A stretch of 10,103 nucleotides of DNA, from contig DSBZ01000039.1 in NCBI GenBank assembly GCA_011057175.1, positions 1 through 10,103 on the forward strand, read 5' to 3'. The number at the start of each line of letters is the position of its first letter. Within the stretch, counting starts at the first letter, position 1. The translations under genes were made by a program, and so were the position numbers. Shown here piece by piece: positions 1-6,200 of this stretch. The notes under the pieces are model-generated. The model ran no database searches. It saw only the letters and a list, made by a program, of their open reading frames with translations, and was not told where the DNA came from. This DNA comes from Candidatus Acetothermia bacterium. Lineage in GTDB: Bacteria; Bipolaricaulota; Bipolaricaulia; Bipolaricaulales; Bipolaricaulaceae.

Positions 1-1
1 G

Positions 2-145
2 CCCCCATGGGGCCAGGGTCCATGGGGAATGGCGGCTCCGAGCCGGGAGGACGAGGTACGCTTCTTGTCGTCCCGCGCTGAGGCACTCGAGGGCGAGCTG
101 GCCCGGATCAAGGCGCGGTTGCATGAGCTTGAGGAGTCGGAATGA
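2..145 (+). CDS. C-terminal end of a DUF5320-like protein (partial)
   Basis: The window opens inside a gene whose last 47 codons can be read up to a TGA at 143-145. The visible part starts with Pro/Gly/Trp/Met-rich sequence (PPWGQGPWGMAAP) and ends in a charged heptad-like helix with leucines spaced along it (LEGELARIKARLHELEE). This is the usual layout of the short DUF5320 proteins found beside NifX/NifB-type cofactor proteins: a Gly-rich head and a C-terminal coiled coil. Its stop overlaps the next start (ATGA at 142-145), so the two are translationally coupled. The function of the family is not known; oligomerisation through the coiled coil is an inference. The start lies outside the window. 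Confidence 0.75.
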   Translation, partial: PPWGQGPWGMAAPSREDEVRFLSSRAEALEGELARIKARLHELEESE

Positions 146-759
146 GCGTCCACGTCCTTGCTGCCACGGGGACCGGCGGGCTTGACGACGCCGTCTCCCC
201 GGTATTTGGACGGGCCCCGACGTTCACCCTGGTCGAACTGGAAGGCACCGAGGTCCGCGGATCCCAGGTGATCCCGAACCCGTTCCAGGATGCGGGCTCC
301 GGAGCGGGGATCCAGGCCGCGCAGCTTGTCGCCAAGCACAACCCGCGTGCTGTCCTGGCCGGGAACTTCGGGCCGAACGTATCAGGCGTGTTCGCGGCGG
401 CGGGGATCGGAATGGTCCCTGTCAGCGGGATGACCGTACAGGAGGCTGTTCTGGCCTACATCGCCGGGAGGCTTGCCCCGAGCTCGGCACCTGCTGCACC
501 GCGCCCCGGTATCGGCGGAGGCCCCGGAAGGCGGATGGGGCGGGGCGCGGGCATGGGACAGGGCATGGGTCGTGGGATGGGCCGCGGGTTGGGTGATGGG
601 ATGTACCCCTCGGGGCAGGGCGCTCTGCCCGGACAGGTGAGGTGGGGAGCGAGTGTAGATCCGCAGGCCCTGAAGGAGCGGATCGCCGACCTGGAGACCC
701 AACTCGCCGAAGTTCGTCGGAAGCTCCGCGAGATGGAAGGAGGAGACCGAGATGCCTAG
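142..759 (+). CDS. DIM (NifX/NifB-type) domain protein fused to a DUF5320-like Gly/Met-rich coiled-coil tail
   Basis: 205 residues. Residues 1-112 form a dinitrogenase iron-molybdenum cofactor domain of the NifX/NafY/NifB-C-terminal type: GLDDAVSPVFGRAPTFTLVE near the start, then a GIQAAQLVAKHNPRAVLAG stretch and a late EAVLAYIAGRL helix. Such domains bind Fe-S or FeMo-type clusters without turning them over. Residues 121-160 are a GMGRGMGRG-type low-complexity segment. Residues 170-200 are a charged amphipathic helix (ERIADLETQLAEVRRKL) like the end of the gene just upstream. Family members are normally about 110-125 residues, so the tail is an addition that looks like a DUF5320 protein joined on. 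The ATG is set by the ATGA overlap with the upstream stop. No Cys is present, so any cluster binding would use other residues. The physiological ligand is unknown. Confidence 0.85.
   Translation: MSVHVLAATGTGGLDDAVSPVFGRAPTFTLVELEGTEVRGSQVIPNPFQDAGSGAGIQAAQLVAKHNPRAVLAGNFGPNVSGVFAAAGIGMVPVSGMTVQEAVLAYIAGRLAPSSAPAAPRPGIGGGPGRRMGRGAGMGQGMGRGMGRGLGDGMYPSGQGALPGQVRWGASVDPQALKERIADLETQLAEVRRKLREMEGGDRDA
541..606 (+). repeat. Gly/Met/Arg codon-repeat segment inside the DIM fusion protein
   Basis: A run of imperfect 12-base units of the kind GGCATGGGTCGT encodes GMGQ-GMGR-GMGR-G. It joins the cofactor domain to the coiled coil. Methionine-rich repeats can bind soft metals such as Cu(I), but here the segment may simply be a flexible linker; nothing in the sequence decides this. 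Confidence 0.6.
737..745 (+). promoter_or_regulatory. Strong ribosome binding site for the small aromatic-rich protein
   Basis: AAGGAGGAG lies six bases ahead of the ATG at 752 and inside the end of the preceding gene. It supports real translation of the 75-residue downstream reading frame, which has little else to prove it. Confidence 0.7.
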
Positions 760-979
760 AGGATTCTACGGCCGCGGACGCGGCTTTTGGGGGTTCGGGC
801 GCGGAATGGGCAACCCGTACCCGTTCTGCCGTTTCTACCCGTGGCTGCCCCGCGGGTGGTGGCGGTACGGCTACTGGCCGTACGGCAGCTACCCGGCGTA
901 CGGGGTCCCGGCTCAGCCGTGGGGGTACGCTCCACCGCCCTACGGAGCCCAGCCAGGGTACCCTTACCCGTACTGGTGA
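752..979 (+). CDS. Small Trp/Tyr/Pro/Gly-rich protein of the DIM/DUF5320 cluster
   Basis: 75 residues, overlapping the previous gene by 8 bases and preceded by a strong Shine-Dalgarno site. The N-terminal third is Gly/Arg/Phe repeats (GRGRGFWGFGRGMG). The middle holds NPYPFCRFYPWLPRGWW with the only cysteine (residue 28). The rest is Tyr/Pro/Gly-rich (YGYWPYGSYPAYG) and ends in YPYPYW. There is no signal peptide, membrane helix or known enzyme motif. From memory, small proteins with a similar NPYP-C-(F/W)-PWLPR-WW core accompany DIM and Mrp genes in anaerobes and methanogens, but I cannot confirm that here. Its role is unknown; the composition suggests a disordered or self-associating protein. 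The alternative, a shadow frame, is unlikely given the RBS, the tight spacing and the strongly biased but orderly composition. Confidence 0.75.
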   Translation: MPRGFYGRGRGFWGFGRGMGNPYPFCRFYPWLPRGWWRYGYWPYGSYPAYGVPAQPWGYAPPPYGAQPGYPYPYW

Positions 980-998
980 AGCAGATGAGGAGGAGCAG

Positions 999-1364
999 AT
1001 GAAGGTGTGTGTCCCAAGCGAGGGAGCGGGCGGGCTTGACGACCTGGTGGGCGAACACTTCGGCCGGGTGCCGACCTACACGGTGGTCGACACGGAAACC
1101 GGGGAGGTGGAGGTCCTCGCCAACGAGTCCGAACACATGGGCGGGACCGGCCTCCCCGGCCAGCTCCTGGCTGACGCCGGGGTGAATGTCGTCCTCTGTG
1201 CTGGTCTTGGCCGGCGGGCTCTGGCCCTTCTCCACGAGCGCGGGATCGAGGTGCGGACAGGTGCGTCGGGGACAGTGCGGGACGCGATCGAGGCCTGGAA
1301 GAAGGGGCGGCTGAGCGAGGGCGATCCCTGCGATCGACACATGTTCCATGGCCAAGGCGGCTGA
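999..1364 (+). CDS. DIM (NifX/NifB-type) cofactor-binding protein
   Basis: 121 residues, the normal length for a stand-alone dinitrogenase iron-molybdenum cofactor family protein. It shares the pattern GLDD-V---FGR-PT-T-V with the DIM domain upstream (residues 12-30 here) and ends in the expected EAWKKGRL helix near residues 98-105. Unlike the upstream paralogue it has cysteines (residues 4, 67 and 111) and a short C-terminal CDRHMFHG segment that could ligate a metal. The start is the ATG at 999, with AGGAGGAG just ahead at 988-995; a longer in-frame extension back to 642 runs through two other genes and has non-protein-like composition. Likely role: binding or carrying an Fe-S or related cofactor for the ATPases that follow. 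The cofactor itself is not identified. The gene runs 17 bases into the next. Confidence 0.88.
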   Translation: MKVCVPSEGAGGLDDLVGEHFGRVPTYTVVDTETGEVEVLANESEHMGGTGLPGQLLADAGVNVVLCAGLGRRALALLHERGIEVRTGASGTVRDAIEAWKKGRLSEGDPCDRHMFHGQGG

Positions 1365-2223
1365 CGGCGGGGTCACCCTTGCCGTCGCCTCGGGCAAGGG
1401 CGGGACGGGCAAGACGACGGTGGCCGTCTCGCTTGCGCTTGCCGCAGGCGATCGCGGGTCTGTCGAGTTCATCGACTGCGACGTCGAGGAGCCGAACGCC
1501 CACCTCTTCCTCTCCCCGCGGATCACCGGCCGCGAGGCGGTGGAGATCCTCGTCCCCGAGGTGGACCTCGGCCGGTGCACGTTCTGCGGCCGCTGCGCTG
1601 AGGCGTGTCGGTTCGGGGCCCTCGCCGTGGTCGGACGGAAGGTCCTGTTCCATCCCGAGCTCTGCCACGGGTGTGGGCTATGCGCCCTCGCCTGTCCGGA
1701 ACGGGCGATCCGGGAGAGGCCCGAGGCGATCGGGTGGGTCGAGGAGGGAGAGGCCCAAGGGGTCCGGTTTCTCCAAGGGATCCTCAACGTTGGGGAGCCG
1801 ATGGCGACCCCGATCGTCCGCAAGCTCAAGGAACGGATGGGCCAGAGGCAGCTGACGATCCTCGACGCCCCTCCGGGGACAGGGTGCCCGGTGATCGAGA
1901 CGCTCAAGGGTGCCGACTTCGCCCTCCTCGTGACCGAGCCGACCCCGTTCGGGCTCCACGACCTCCGCCTCGCCCTCGAGGTGACGCAGATCCTCGGGGT
2001 CCCAGCCGGAGTGGTAATCAGCAAGGACGGGATCGGAACCGACACGGTGGAGCGTCACTGCAGGGATCAGGAAATCCCTGTGCTCCTCAGGATCCCGATG
2101 GACCGGCGCATCGCCTCCGCGTACGCCCATGGGATTCCGCTCCTGGAGGTCCTCCCCGAGTGGACGGACCCGTTCCTCGGCCTCCTGGAGGCCTCCCTGA
2201 ACGGAGCGAAGCGCGCACGATGA
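1348..2223 (+). CDS. MinD/Mrp-type P-loop ATPase with 2x[4Fe-4S] ferredoxin insert (first copy)
   Basis: 291 residues. A deviant Walker A motif GKGGTGKTT lies at residues 16-24, FIDCDVEEPN follows at 41-50, and a Walker-B-like ILDAPPGTGCPV lies at 171-182, all typical of the SIMIBI MinD/Mrp/NBP35 ATPases. A ferredoxin module is inserted between them, with Cys 77, 80, 83 and 87 and Cys 106, 109, 112 and 116, each set in CxxCxxCxxxC spacing and therefore predicted to hold two [4Fe-4S] clusters. This architecture is the COG1149-type 'ATPase with ferredoxin domain', usually encoded as a tandem pair next to DIM proteins. Presumed role: nucleotide-gated transfer or reduction of an Fe-S or related cofactor in the cytoplasm. 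The ATG at 1348 overlaps the previous gene by 17 bases. The 3' end overlaps the next start (ATGA, 2220-2223). Confidence 0.9.
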   Translation: MAKAADGGVTLAVASGKGGTGKTTVAVSLALAAGDRGSVEFIDCDVEEPNAHLFLSPRITGREAVEILVPEVDLGRCTFCGRCAEACRFGALAVVGRKVLFHPELCHGCGLCALACPERAIRERPEAIGWVEEGEAQGVRFLQGILNVGEPMATPIVRKLKERMGQRQLTILDAPPGTGCPVIETLKGADFALLVTEPTPFGLHDLRLALEVTQILGVPAGVVISKDGIGTDTVERHCRDQEIPVLLRIPMDRRIASAYAHGIPLLEVLPEWTDPFLGLLEASLNGAKRAR

Positions 2224-3149
2224 CCGAGCTCGTGGTGGTCTCAGGCAAGGGGGGCACCGGCAAGACGACCCTCGTCGCTTCGCTCGCCGCGTTGGCCCGC
2301 GACGCCGTGATCGCCGATTGCGACGTGGACGCCCCCGACCTGCACCTCCTCCTCCGCCCCGAGACCACGGACCGCAGCCCCTACCAGGGCTCGGAGAAGG
2401 CGGGGATCGACCCGAACCTGTGTACCCGTTGCGGGGCGTGTGCCTCAGCGTGCAGGTTCGGCGCTGTGGAGAGGGCGGGCGAGGCCTTCCGCATCGATTC
2501 CCTGTCCTGCGAGGGGTGCGGGGCGTGCGCGTTCGTGTGCCCAGCGGGGGCGATCGCGATGCAGCGGCAGCTCTCGGGCTGGATCCAGGTCTCCCGCTGC
2601 CGCTACGGGGTGTTCGTTCACGGGGAGCTCCGGCCGGGGGAGGAGGCGTCGGGGAAGCTCGTGACCCAGGTCAAGATGAGGGCCCGTGAACTCGCGCGGG
2701 CAGAGGCGGCACGGCTCCTCATCGTCGACGGGGCCCCGGGGATCGGGTGCCCGGTGATCGCCTCCCTTTCCGGAGCGCACGTGGCACTGATCGTCACGGA
2801 GCCCAGCCGGTCTGCCCTCCACGACCTGAAGCGGGTCGCGGCGGTAGCCCGCCAGTTTCGCGCCAAGCCCCTGGTCGCGATCAACAAGGCCGACCTCGCC
2901 CCCGATCTCGCGGACGAGATCGCTGCCCACGCCCAAAGCGAGGGGATCCCAATTCTAGCAAGGATCCCCTACGACGAAGAGGTAGTGGCAGCCCTCGTTG
3001 CGGGGCGGCCGCTCATCGAAGACGGGGGTGGCCCGGCGGCGGAGGCGATCCGCCTCCTCTGGGAGCGACTGACCGCGGCGATCGGGCTCAAGACATCATC
3101 GGCCACAGGGGTGGCTGGGGAGGGAGACGGCAATCAATGGACACGGTGA
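2220..3149 (+). CDS. MinD/Mrp-type P-loop ATPase with 2x[4Fe-4S] ferredoxin insert (second copy)
   Basis: 309 residues, same layout as the preceding gene: GKGGTGKTT from residue 9, IADCDVDAPDLHLLL at 31-45, ferredoxin cysteines 68, 71, 74, 78 and 97, 100, 103, 107, then IVDGAPGIGCPVI at 168-180. The tandem copies share only moderate identity, so this is an old duplication; the pair probably acts as a heterodimer, since MinD-fold ATPases work as dimers with the nucleotides at the interface. The last 25 residues or so (after AAIGL) are a polar tail not seen in the first copy. The ATG at 2220 is fixed by the ATGA overlap; the open frame extends far upstream but only through the first ATPase gene. 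The gene ends 13 bases inside the radical SAM gene. Confidence 0.9.
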   Translation: MTELVVVSGKGGTGKTTLVASLAALARDAVIADCDVDAPDLHLLLRPETTDRSPYQGSEKAGIDPNLCTRCGACASACRFGAVERAGEAFRIDSLSCEGCGACAFVCPAGAIAMQRQLSGWIQVSRCRYGVFVHGELRPGEEASGKLVTQVKMRARELARAEAARLLIVDGAPGIGCPVIASLSGAHVALIVTEPSRSALHDLKRVAAVARQFRAKPLVAINKADLAPDLADEIAAHAQSEGIPILARIPYDEEVVAALVAGRPLIEDGGGPAAEAIRLLWERLTAAIGLKTSSATGVAGEGDGNQWTR

Positions 3150-4126
3150 GCCCCACGTTCGGACCGGTCCCTTCACGCCGCCTCGGCCGCTCGCTGGGCA
3201 TCAACAACGTTCCCCCCAAGACCTGCAGCTACTCCTGCATCTACTGCCAGCTCGGATGGACGCCGACCATGGGGGTCGAGCGCCGTACGTTCTATCGGCC
3301 CGAGGAAGTCATGGACGCCGTACGGGCCCAGGTCCGTGAGGCCCTCCGTCGCGGGGAGGAGGTGGACCACCTCACGTTCGTCCCGGATGGGGAGCCCACG
3401 CTCGATCTGAACCTCGGCGCGGAGATTCTGGCCCTCAAGGAGCTCGGGGTTCCCATCGCCGTGATCACGAACGCCTCGCTCGTCGGCCGCGACGATGTGA
3501 GGGAGGACCTCTCTGCTGCGAACTGGGTCTCGCTGAAGGTCGACGCGGTCAGCGAAGCCGTGTGGCGGAGGATCAACCGCCCCCACCGCGACTTATCACT
3601 GACCTCCATCCTGGCTGGAATCCGGAAGTTCTCTCGGACCTTCGGGGGGATCCTGGTCACGGAGACGATGCTCGCCTCGGGGGTCAACGACCACGCCGAA
3701 GAGCTCCACCGGATCGCGGACTTCCTGGGCGAGGTGCGCCCTCGCGTCGCCTACCTCGCGGTCCCCACCCGGCCGCCGGCCGAACCGGGGGTGGAACCGC
3801 CGCCGGGGGAGCGCCTCGTCGCGGCCTTCTCCATCCTCAGCGCGCAGTTGTCGCACGTGGAACTCCTCATTGGGTACGAGGGGGATGCGTTCGCGGCAAG
3901 CGGCGATGCGAGAAGGGACCTCCTCTCCATCGTCGCGGTGCACCCGATGCGCGAAGGAGCGGTGCGGAAGCTCCTGGCGAGGGACGGGGCGGGCGGGGAG
4001 GTTGTGGAAGAACTCGTCGCAACGGGGACGATCGTCGAGATCGAGTACCGAGGCCACCGGTTCTACGTGCGGGCCTTGCCTGGCCGGAGACAGCGGACCG
4101 AGGAGCGGGGCGATGCCACAGGGTGA
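3137..4126 (+). CDS. Radical SAM protein (COG0731-like)
   Basis: 329 residues. The cluster-binding motif CSYSCIYC (Cys 30, 34, 37; CxxxCxxC) is preceded by GPVPSRRLGRSLGINN, and the SAM-associated DGEPTLD stretch lies near residue 94. This head is typical of the COG0731 group, distantly related to the wyosine enzyme TYW1, which is often found beside DIM and ferredoxin-ATPase genes. After the barrel, the C-terminal part (about residues 245-312) contains a pattern like a small winged-helix domain (HPMREGAVRKLLA...VVEELVATGTIVEIEYRGHRFYV). The reaction is unknown; the context suggests modifying a cofactor or protein in the metal-cofactor module. The ATG at 3137 sits 13 bases before the preceding stop. 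Confidence 0.87.
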   Translation: MDTVSPTFGPVPSRRLGRSLGINNVPPKTCSYSCIYCQLGWTPTMGVERRTFYRPEEVMDAVRAQVREALRRGEEVDHLTFVPDGEPTLDLNLGAEILALKELGVPIAVITNASLVGRDDVREDLSAANWVSLKVDAVSEAVWRRINRPHRDLSLTSILAGIRKFSRTFGGILVTETMLASGVNDHAEELHRIADFLGEVRPRVAYLAVPTRPPAEPGVEPPPGERLVAAFSILSAQLSHVELLIGYEGDAFAASGDARRDLLSIVAVHPMREGAVRKLLARDGAGGEVVEELVATGTIVEIEYRGHRFYVRALPGRRQRTEERGDATG

Positions 4127-4439
4127 CGGAACCGGTCCTTCTGCGGGACGAGGCAGGGGAATGGGCCGCGGCGGAGGCCGTGGTCGGGGAAGGGGGCCCG
4201 GCTGGGGCAGGGCGCAGGGAATGGCCGGCCCCGAAGCGCGCTTCCCCAGAGTCGCAGCGACATCGGCGGGCGGCGTGCCGATCGTGGATACGGGGAAGTG
4301 CATCGGGTGCGGACAATGTGCCAACGTCTGCCCACATCGGGCCATCGAGATGCGCAGTGGAAAAGCACGGGTGAATCCAGCCTTGTGCCGGCGATGCGGG
4401 ATGTGTTTGTCCGGGTGTCCGACTGGAGCGCTGAGCTAG
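4113..4439 (+). CDS. 2x[4Fe-4S] ferredoxin with a DUF5320-like Gly/Arg-rich leader
   Basis: 108 residues. Residues 1-40 are Gly/Arg-rich and begin [20 protein letters not shown], matching the MP-GDGTGP-G-G-G head of DUF5320 proteins. Residues 55-108 form a bacterial-type ferredoxin with Cys 63, 66, 69, 73 and Cys 92, 95, 98, 102, each followed by Pro, predicting two [4Fe-4S] clusters. It probably supplies electrons to the radical SAM protein or the ferredoxin-ATPases. The start is the ATG at 4113, overlapping the preceding gene by 14 bases; the open frame extends further upstream but only as out-of-frame sequence of the radical SAM gene. The junction of a DUF5320-type head with a ferredoxin is noteworthy. 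Confidence 0.88.
   Translation: MPQGDGTGPSAGRGRGMGRGGGRGRGRGPGWGRAQGMAGPEARFPRVAATSAGGVPIVDTGKCIGCGQCANVCPHRAIEMRSGKARVNPALCRRCGMCLSGCPTGALS
4130..4230 (+). repeat. Low-complexity Gly/Arg coding segment of the ferredoxin leader
   Basis: A purine-rich, G-heavy stretch of repeated GGXCGX/GGGG units encodes the alternating Gly-Arg leader (GRGRGMGRGGGRGRGRGPG). It resembles the Gly/Met/Arg segment of the DIM fusion protein at 541-606, so two proteins of the same operon carry the same kind of tail or head. Confidence 0.5.
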
Positions 4440-4442
4440 CTG

Positions 4443-4901
4443 ATGCGCGTTCTCGTCCTGTACGACAACGTAGCCCATCCCCCTCTCCACGAGGGATGGG
4501 GATTCTGCGCCCTCGTCGAAGTGGGGGAACGTAGAATCCTGTTCGATACCGGGGCCGACCGGCTGCTACTCGCGCACAACGCCCAAGCCCTGGGCGTGAA
4601 CCTGGCCCAGCTCACTGACGTCTTCCTGTCCGTGCTCGTCTCGGGGTGCGCCCACCCCGGCGTAGAGCGGATGGCGGACCGCGCGTCCGAGCTCACCGGA
4701 GCCGGCCTCCACCTCGTCCTGGGTGGCTTCCACCTCGGTCGAGCGCCATCTCACCGGATCAGGGAAGTGGCAGCTCGATTGGGCCAGACGACGCAAGGGG
4801 TCGCCCCAGGACACTGCACCGGCGAGGAGGCGACAGCGTCCCTCCTCGTGCGCTTTCCGGGCTCGGAGGCGCTCGCGGTGGGGAAGGAATTCCGCATCTA
4901 G
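4443..4901 (+). CDS. Metallo-beta-lactamase-fold protein lacking its HxHxDH core (internally shortened)
   Basis: 152 residues, against roughly 250-280 for the COG1237-type MBL hydrolases it resembles. The N-terminal part is orthodox: EGWGFCALVEVGERRILFDTG at 17-37 and HNAQALGVNLAQLTDVFLS at 45-63. There the next expected block, SHGHYDHTGGL with its metal-binding histidines, is missing. The sequence jumps directly to VLVSGCAHPGVERMADRA (64-81), GGFHL (94-98) and PGHCTG (122-127), which are the family's C-terminal blocks. Reading frame is preserved across the jump near 4629-4634. With Asp36 and His71, 97 and 124 kept but the HxHxDH set lost, hydrolase activity seems unlikely; a binding role, or a dying gene, are both possible. 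It starts 3 bases after the ferredoxin stop. Confidence 0.75.
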   Translation: MRVLVLYDNVAHPPLHEGWGFCALVEVGERRILFDTGADRLLLAHNAQALGVNLAQLTDVFLSVLVSGCAHPGVERMADRASELTGAGLHLVLGGFHLGRAPSHRIREVAARLGQTTQGVAPGHCTGEEATASLLVRFPGSEALAVGKEFRI

Positions 4902-4908
4902 GAGAGGA
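4900..4908 (+). promoter_or_regulatory. Ribosome binding site supporting a GTG start
   Basis: AGGAGAGGA lies five bases before the GTG at 4914 and follows the preceding stop codon directly. It decides the non-ATG start of the Mrp gene. Confidence 0.65.
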
Positions 4909-4913
4909 GCCTT

Positions 4914-5735
4914 GTGAACAAACCCCAGCACGTGCTCATGGTCCTCTCGGGGAAGGGAGGTGTCGGCAAGTCCACTGTCGCTGTGAACGTGGCGGTGGCC
5001 CTCGCCCACTGGCTCGAGGTGGGGATCCTCGACGCCGACCTCCACGGGCCCAACGTCCCGAAGATGCTCGGGATCGAGGGGGCGACGATGCCGCTCCGGG
5101 ACGGGAAGCCTGTTCCGGTGAGCACGCCCCACAACCTGGTCGTGGCCTCCCTCGCGTTCGCCCTCCCCCGCGCCGACGCCCCCGTCATCTGGCGAGGGCC
5201 TTTGAAGATGAAGGCGATCCAGCAGCTCCTCGAGGATGTGGCCTGGCCGCCGCTGGATCTCCTCGTCGTCGACCTCCCTCCGGGGACGGGGGACGAGGCA
5301 TTGTCAGTGGCCCAGCTCGTGGGGAGGGGGGAGGCGGCGGTGGTCGTCACGACGCCCCAGGAGGTGGCCCTCCTCGACGCGAGCAAGGCGGTGAACTTCG
5401 CCCGCAAGGTGGGGGTGGAGAGGATCGGGCTGGTGGAGAACATGGCGGGCCTCGTCTGCCCCCACTGCGGACGGGAGATCGCCCTCTATGGGGTGGGCGG
5501 CGGAGAGGAACTGGCAGCGAGGATGGGCGTCCCCTTCCTTGGCCGGCTCCCCCTCCTCCCCGCGGTGGTCCAGGGAGGGGATCGGGGACGGCCGGCTGTG
5601 CTCCTCCCACAGGCCCGGGGCCCGTTCCTGGCGCTCGCGGAGAGGGTGCTCTCCCTCCTCGAAGGCCCGGAAGAAGGGAGCTCCCGCCCAAAGGCACCTC
5701 ATGGCGGGGAAAAACCAAAGTTGACGCCTTCGTGA
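4914..5735 (+). CDS. mrp: Mrp/ApbC/NBP35-family Fe-S carrier ATPase
   Basis: 273 residues starting at GTG. Walker A GKGGVGKST lies at residues 13-21, GILDADLHGPNVPKMLG at 37-53, and the Walker-B-like VVDLPPGTGDEALS at 118-131. The CPHC pair at Cys 182 and 185, in the signature ENMAGLVCPHCG, bridges a [4Fe-4S] cluster between two subunits in Mrp/ApbC dimers. Length and motif order are normal for the short Mrp form without an N-terminal DUF59 domain. Expected role: cytoplasmic carrier handing Fe-S clusters to apoproteins. It is the third MinD-fold ATPase of the cluster, and unlike the other two has no ferredoxin insert. The C-terminal 22 residues are a polar tail (EEGSSRPKAPHGGEKPK). Its stop at 5733-5735 overlaps a possible GTG start for the Fur gene. 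Confidence 0.93.
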   Translation: MNKPQHVLMVLSGKGGVGKSTVAVNVAVALAHWLEVGILDADLHGPNVPKMLGIEGATMPLRDGKPVPVSTPHNLVVASLAFALPRADAPVIWRGPLKMKAIQQLLEDVAWPPLDLLVVDLPPGTGDEALSVAQLVGRGEAAVVVTTPQEVALLDASKAVNFARKVGVERIGLVENMAGLVCPHCGREIALYGVGGGEELAARMGVPFLGRLPLLPAVVQGGDRGRPAVLLPQARGPFLALAERVLSLLEGPEEGSSRPKAPHGGEKPKLTPS

Positions 5736-5758
5736 CGCTTGGGCAAAGTGAGCGAAAG

Positions 5759-6190
5759 ATGGACAGGCCGGTCGAGCTGTTCGAGGCGTTCCTGCGCAAG
5801 CGCGGCCTCCACGTCACGGGCCAGCGGCGGGCGGTGGTGGAAACGGTGTTCGCCCTCCCCACCCACTTCGAGGCCGCCGAGCTGTGGGCGGCCTTGCGCG
5901 GATCAGTTTCCTCGGCCGCCACCGTGTACCGCACCCTGGAACTCCTGGAACAGGCTGGGCTCGTGCGCCGGGTGTCGTTCGGCGAAGCCCACGCCCACTA
6001 CGAGCACACGTGGGGCCGCGAGGATCACGGCCACCTCGTGTGCCGCAGTTGCGGAAGGGTCATCGAGTTCGCCGATCCCAGCCTGACGGAGGTCGTCGCC
6101 CGCGCCGCGGCCCGCCACGGGTTCCACCTCTCGGAGGCAGTGATCCAGGGGTACGGTCTGTGCCAGGCGTGCCGAGGGAAGCGGCTATAA
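5759..6190 (+). CDS. Fur-family metal-dependent transcriptional regulator
   Basis: 143 residues, normal Fur length. The N-terminal winged helix contains GLHVTGQRRAVVETV (16-30) and the recognition-helix pattern AATVYRTLELLEQAGLV (53-69). The dimerisation half carries YEHTWGREDHGHLVC (81-95) and two CxxC pairs, Cys 95/98 and 135/138, which form the structural zinc site. Whether it senses iron, zinc or peroxide cannot be told by eye. The ATG at 5759 has a weak ribosome site; an in-frame GTG at 5732 would overlap the mrp stop as GTGA and add nine residues, so the start is uncertain. Sitting at the end of an Fe-S/cofactor operon, it may regulate these genes by feedback, but the promoter of the operon is outside the window. 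Confidence 0.92.
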   Translation: MDRPVELFEAFLRKRGLHVTGQRRAVVETVFALPTHFEAAELWAALRGSVSSAATVYRTLELLEQAGLVRRVSFGEAHAHYEHTWGREDHGHLVCRSCGRVIEFADPSLTEVVARAAARHGFHLSEAVIQGYGLCQACRGKRL

Positions 6191-6191
6191 T
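6186..6191 (+). promoter_or_regulatory. Consensus -10 box (TATAAT) for the tRNA-Leu gene
   Basis: A perfect TATAAT lies 9 bases before the mature tRNA 5' end and contains the TAA stop of the Fur gene (6188-6190). The predicted start point, about 7 bases downstream, would give a leader of only a few bases. No good TTGACA-like -35 is seen at 16-18 bases spacing (6163-6169 reads CCAGGCG), so the strength depends on the -10 alone. Confidence 0.6.
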
Positions 6192-6200
6192 CGCCCTGAT

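Noticed and set aside
541..606. CRISPR-like or tandem DNA repeat array
   Set aside because: The units are imperfect, contiguous and coding (Gly-Met-Gly-Arg); there are no spacers and no cas genes.
642..998. Upstream extension of the second DIM protein to an ATG at 642
   Set aside because: The added residues run across the DIM fusion gene and the small aromatic protein in a different frame and are Arg/Ser/Gly-rich; a good ribosome site precedes the ATG at 999.
756..2045. Long minus-strand open frame (429 codons)
   Set aside because: It lies opposite three well-supported + strand genes, has an Arg/Pro/Ser-rich composition with no recognisable motif, and arises from high GC codon bias.
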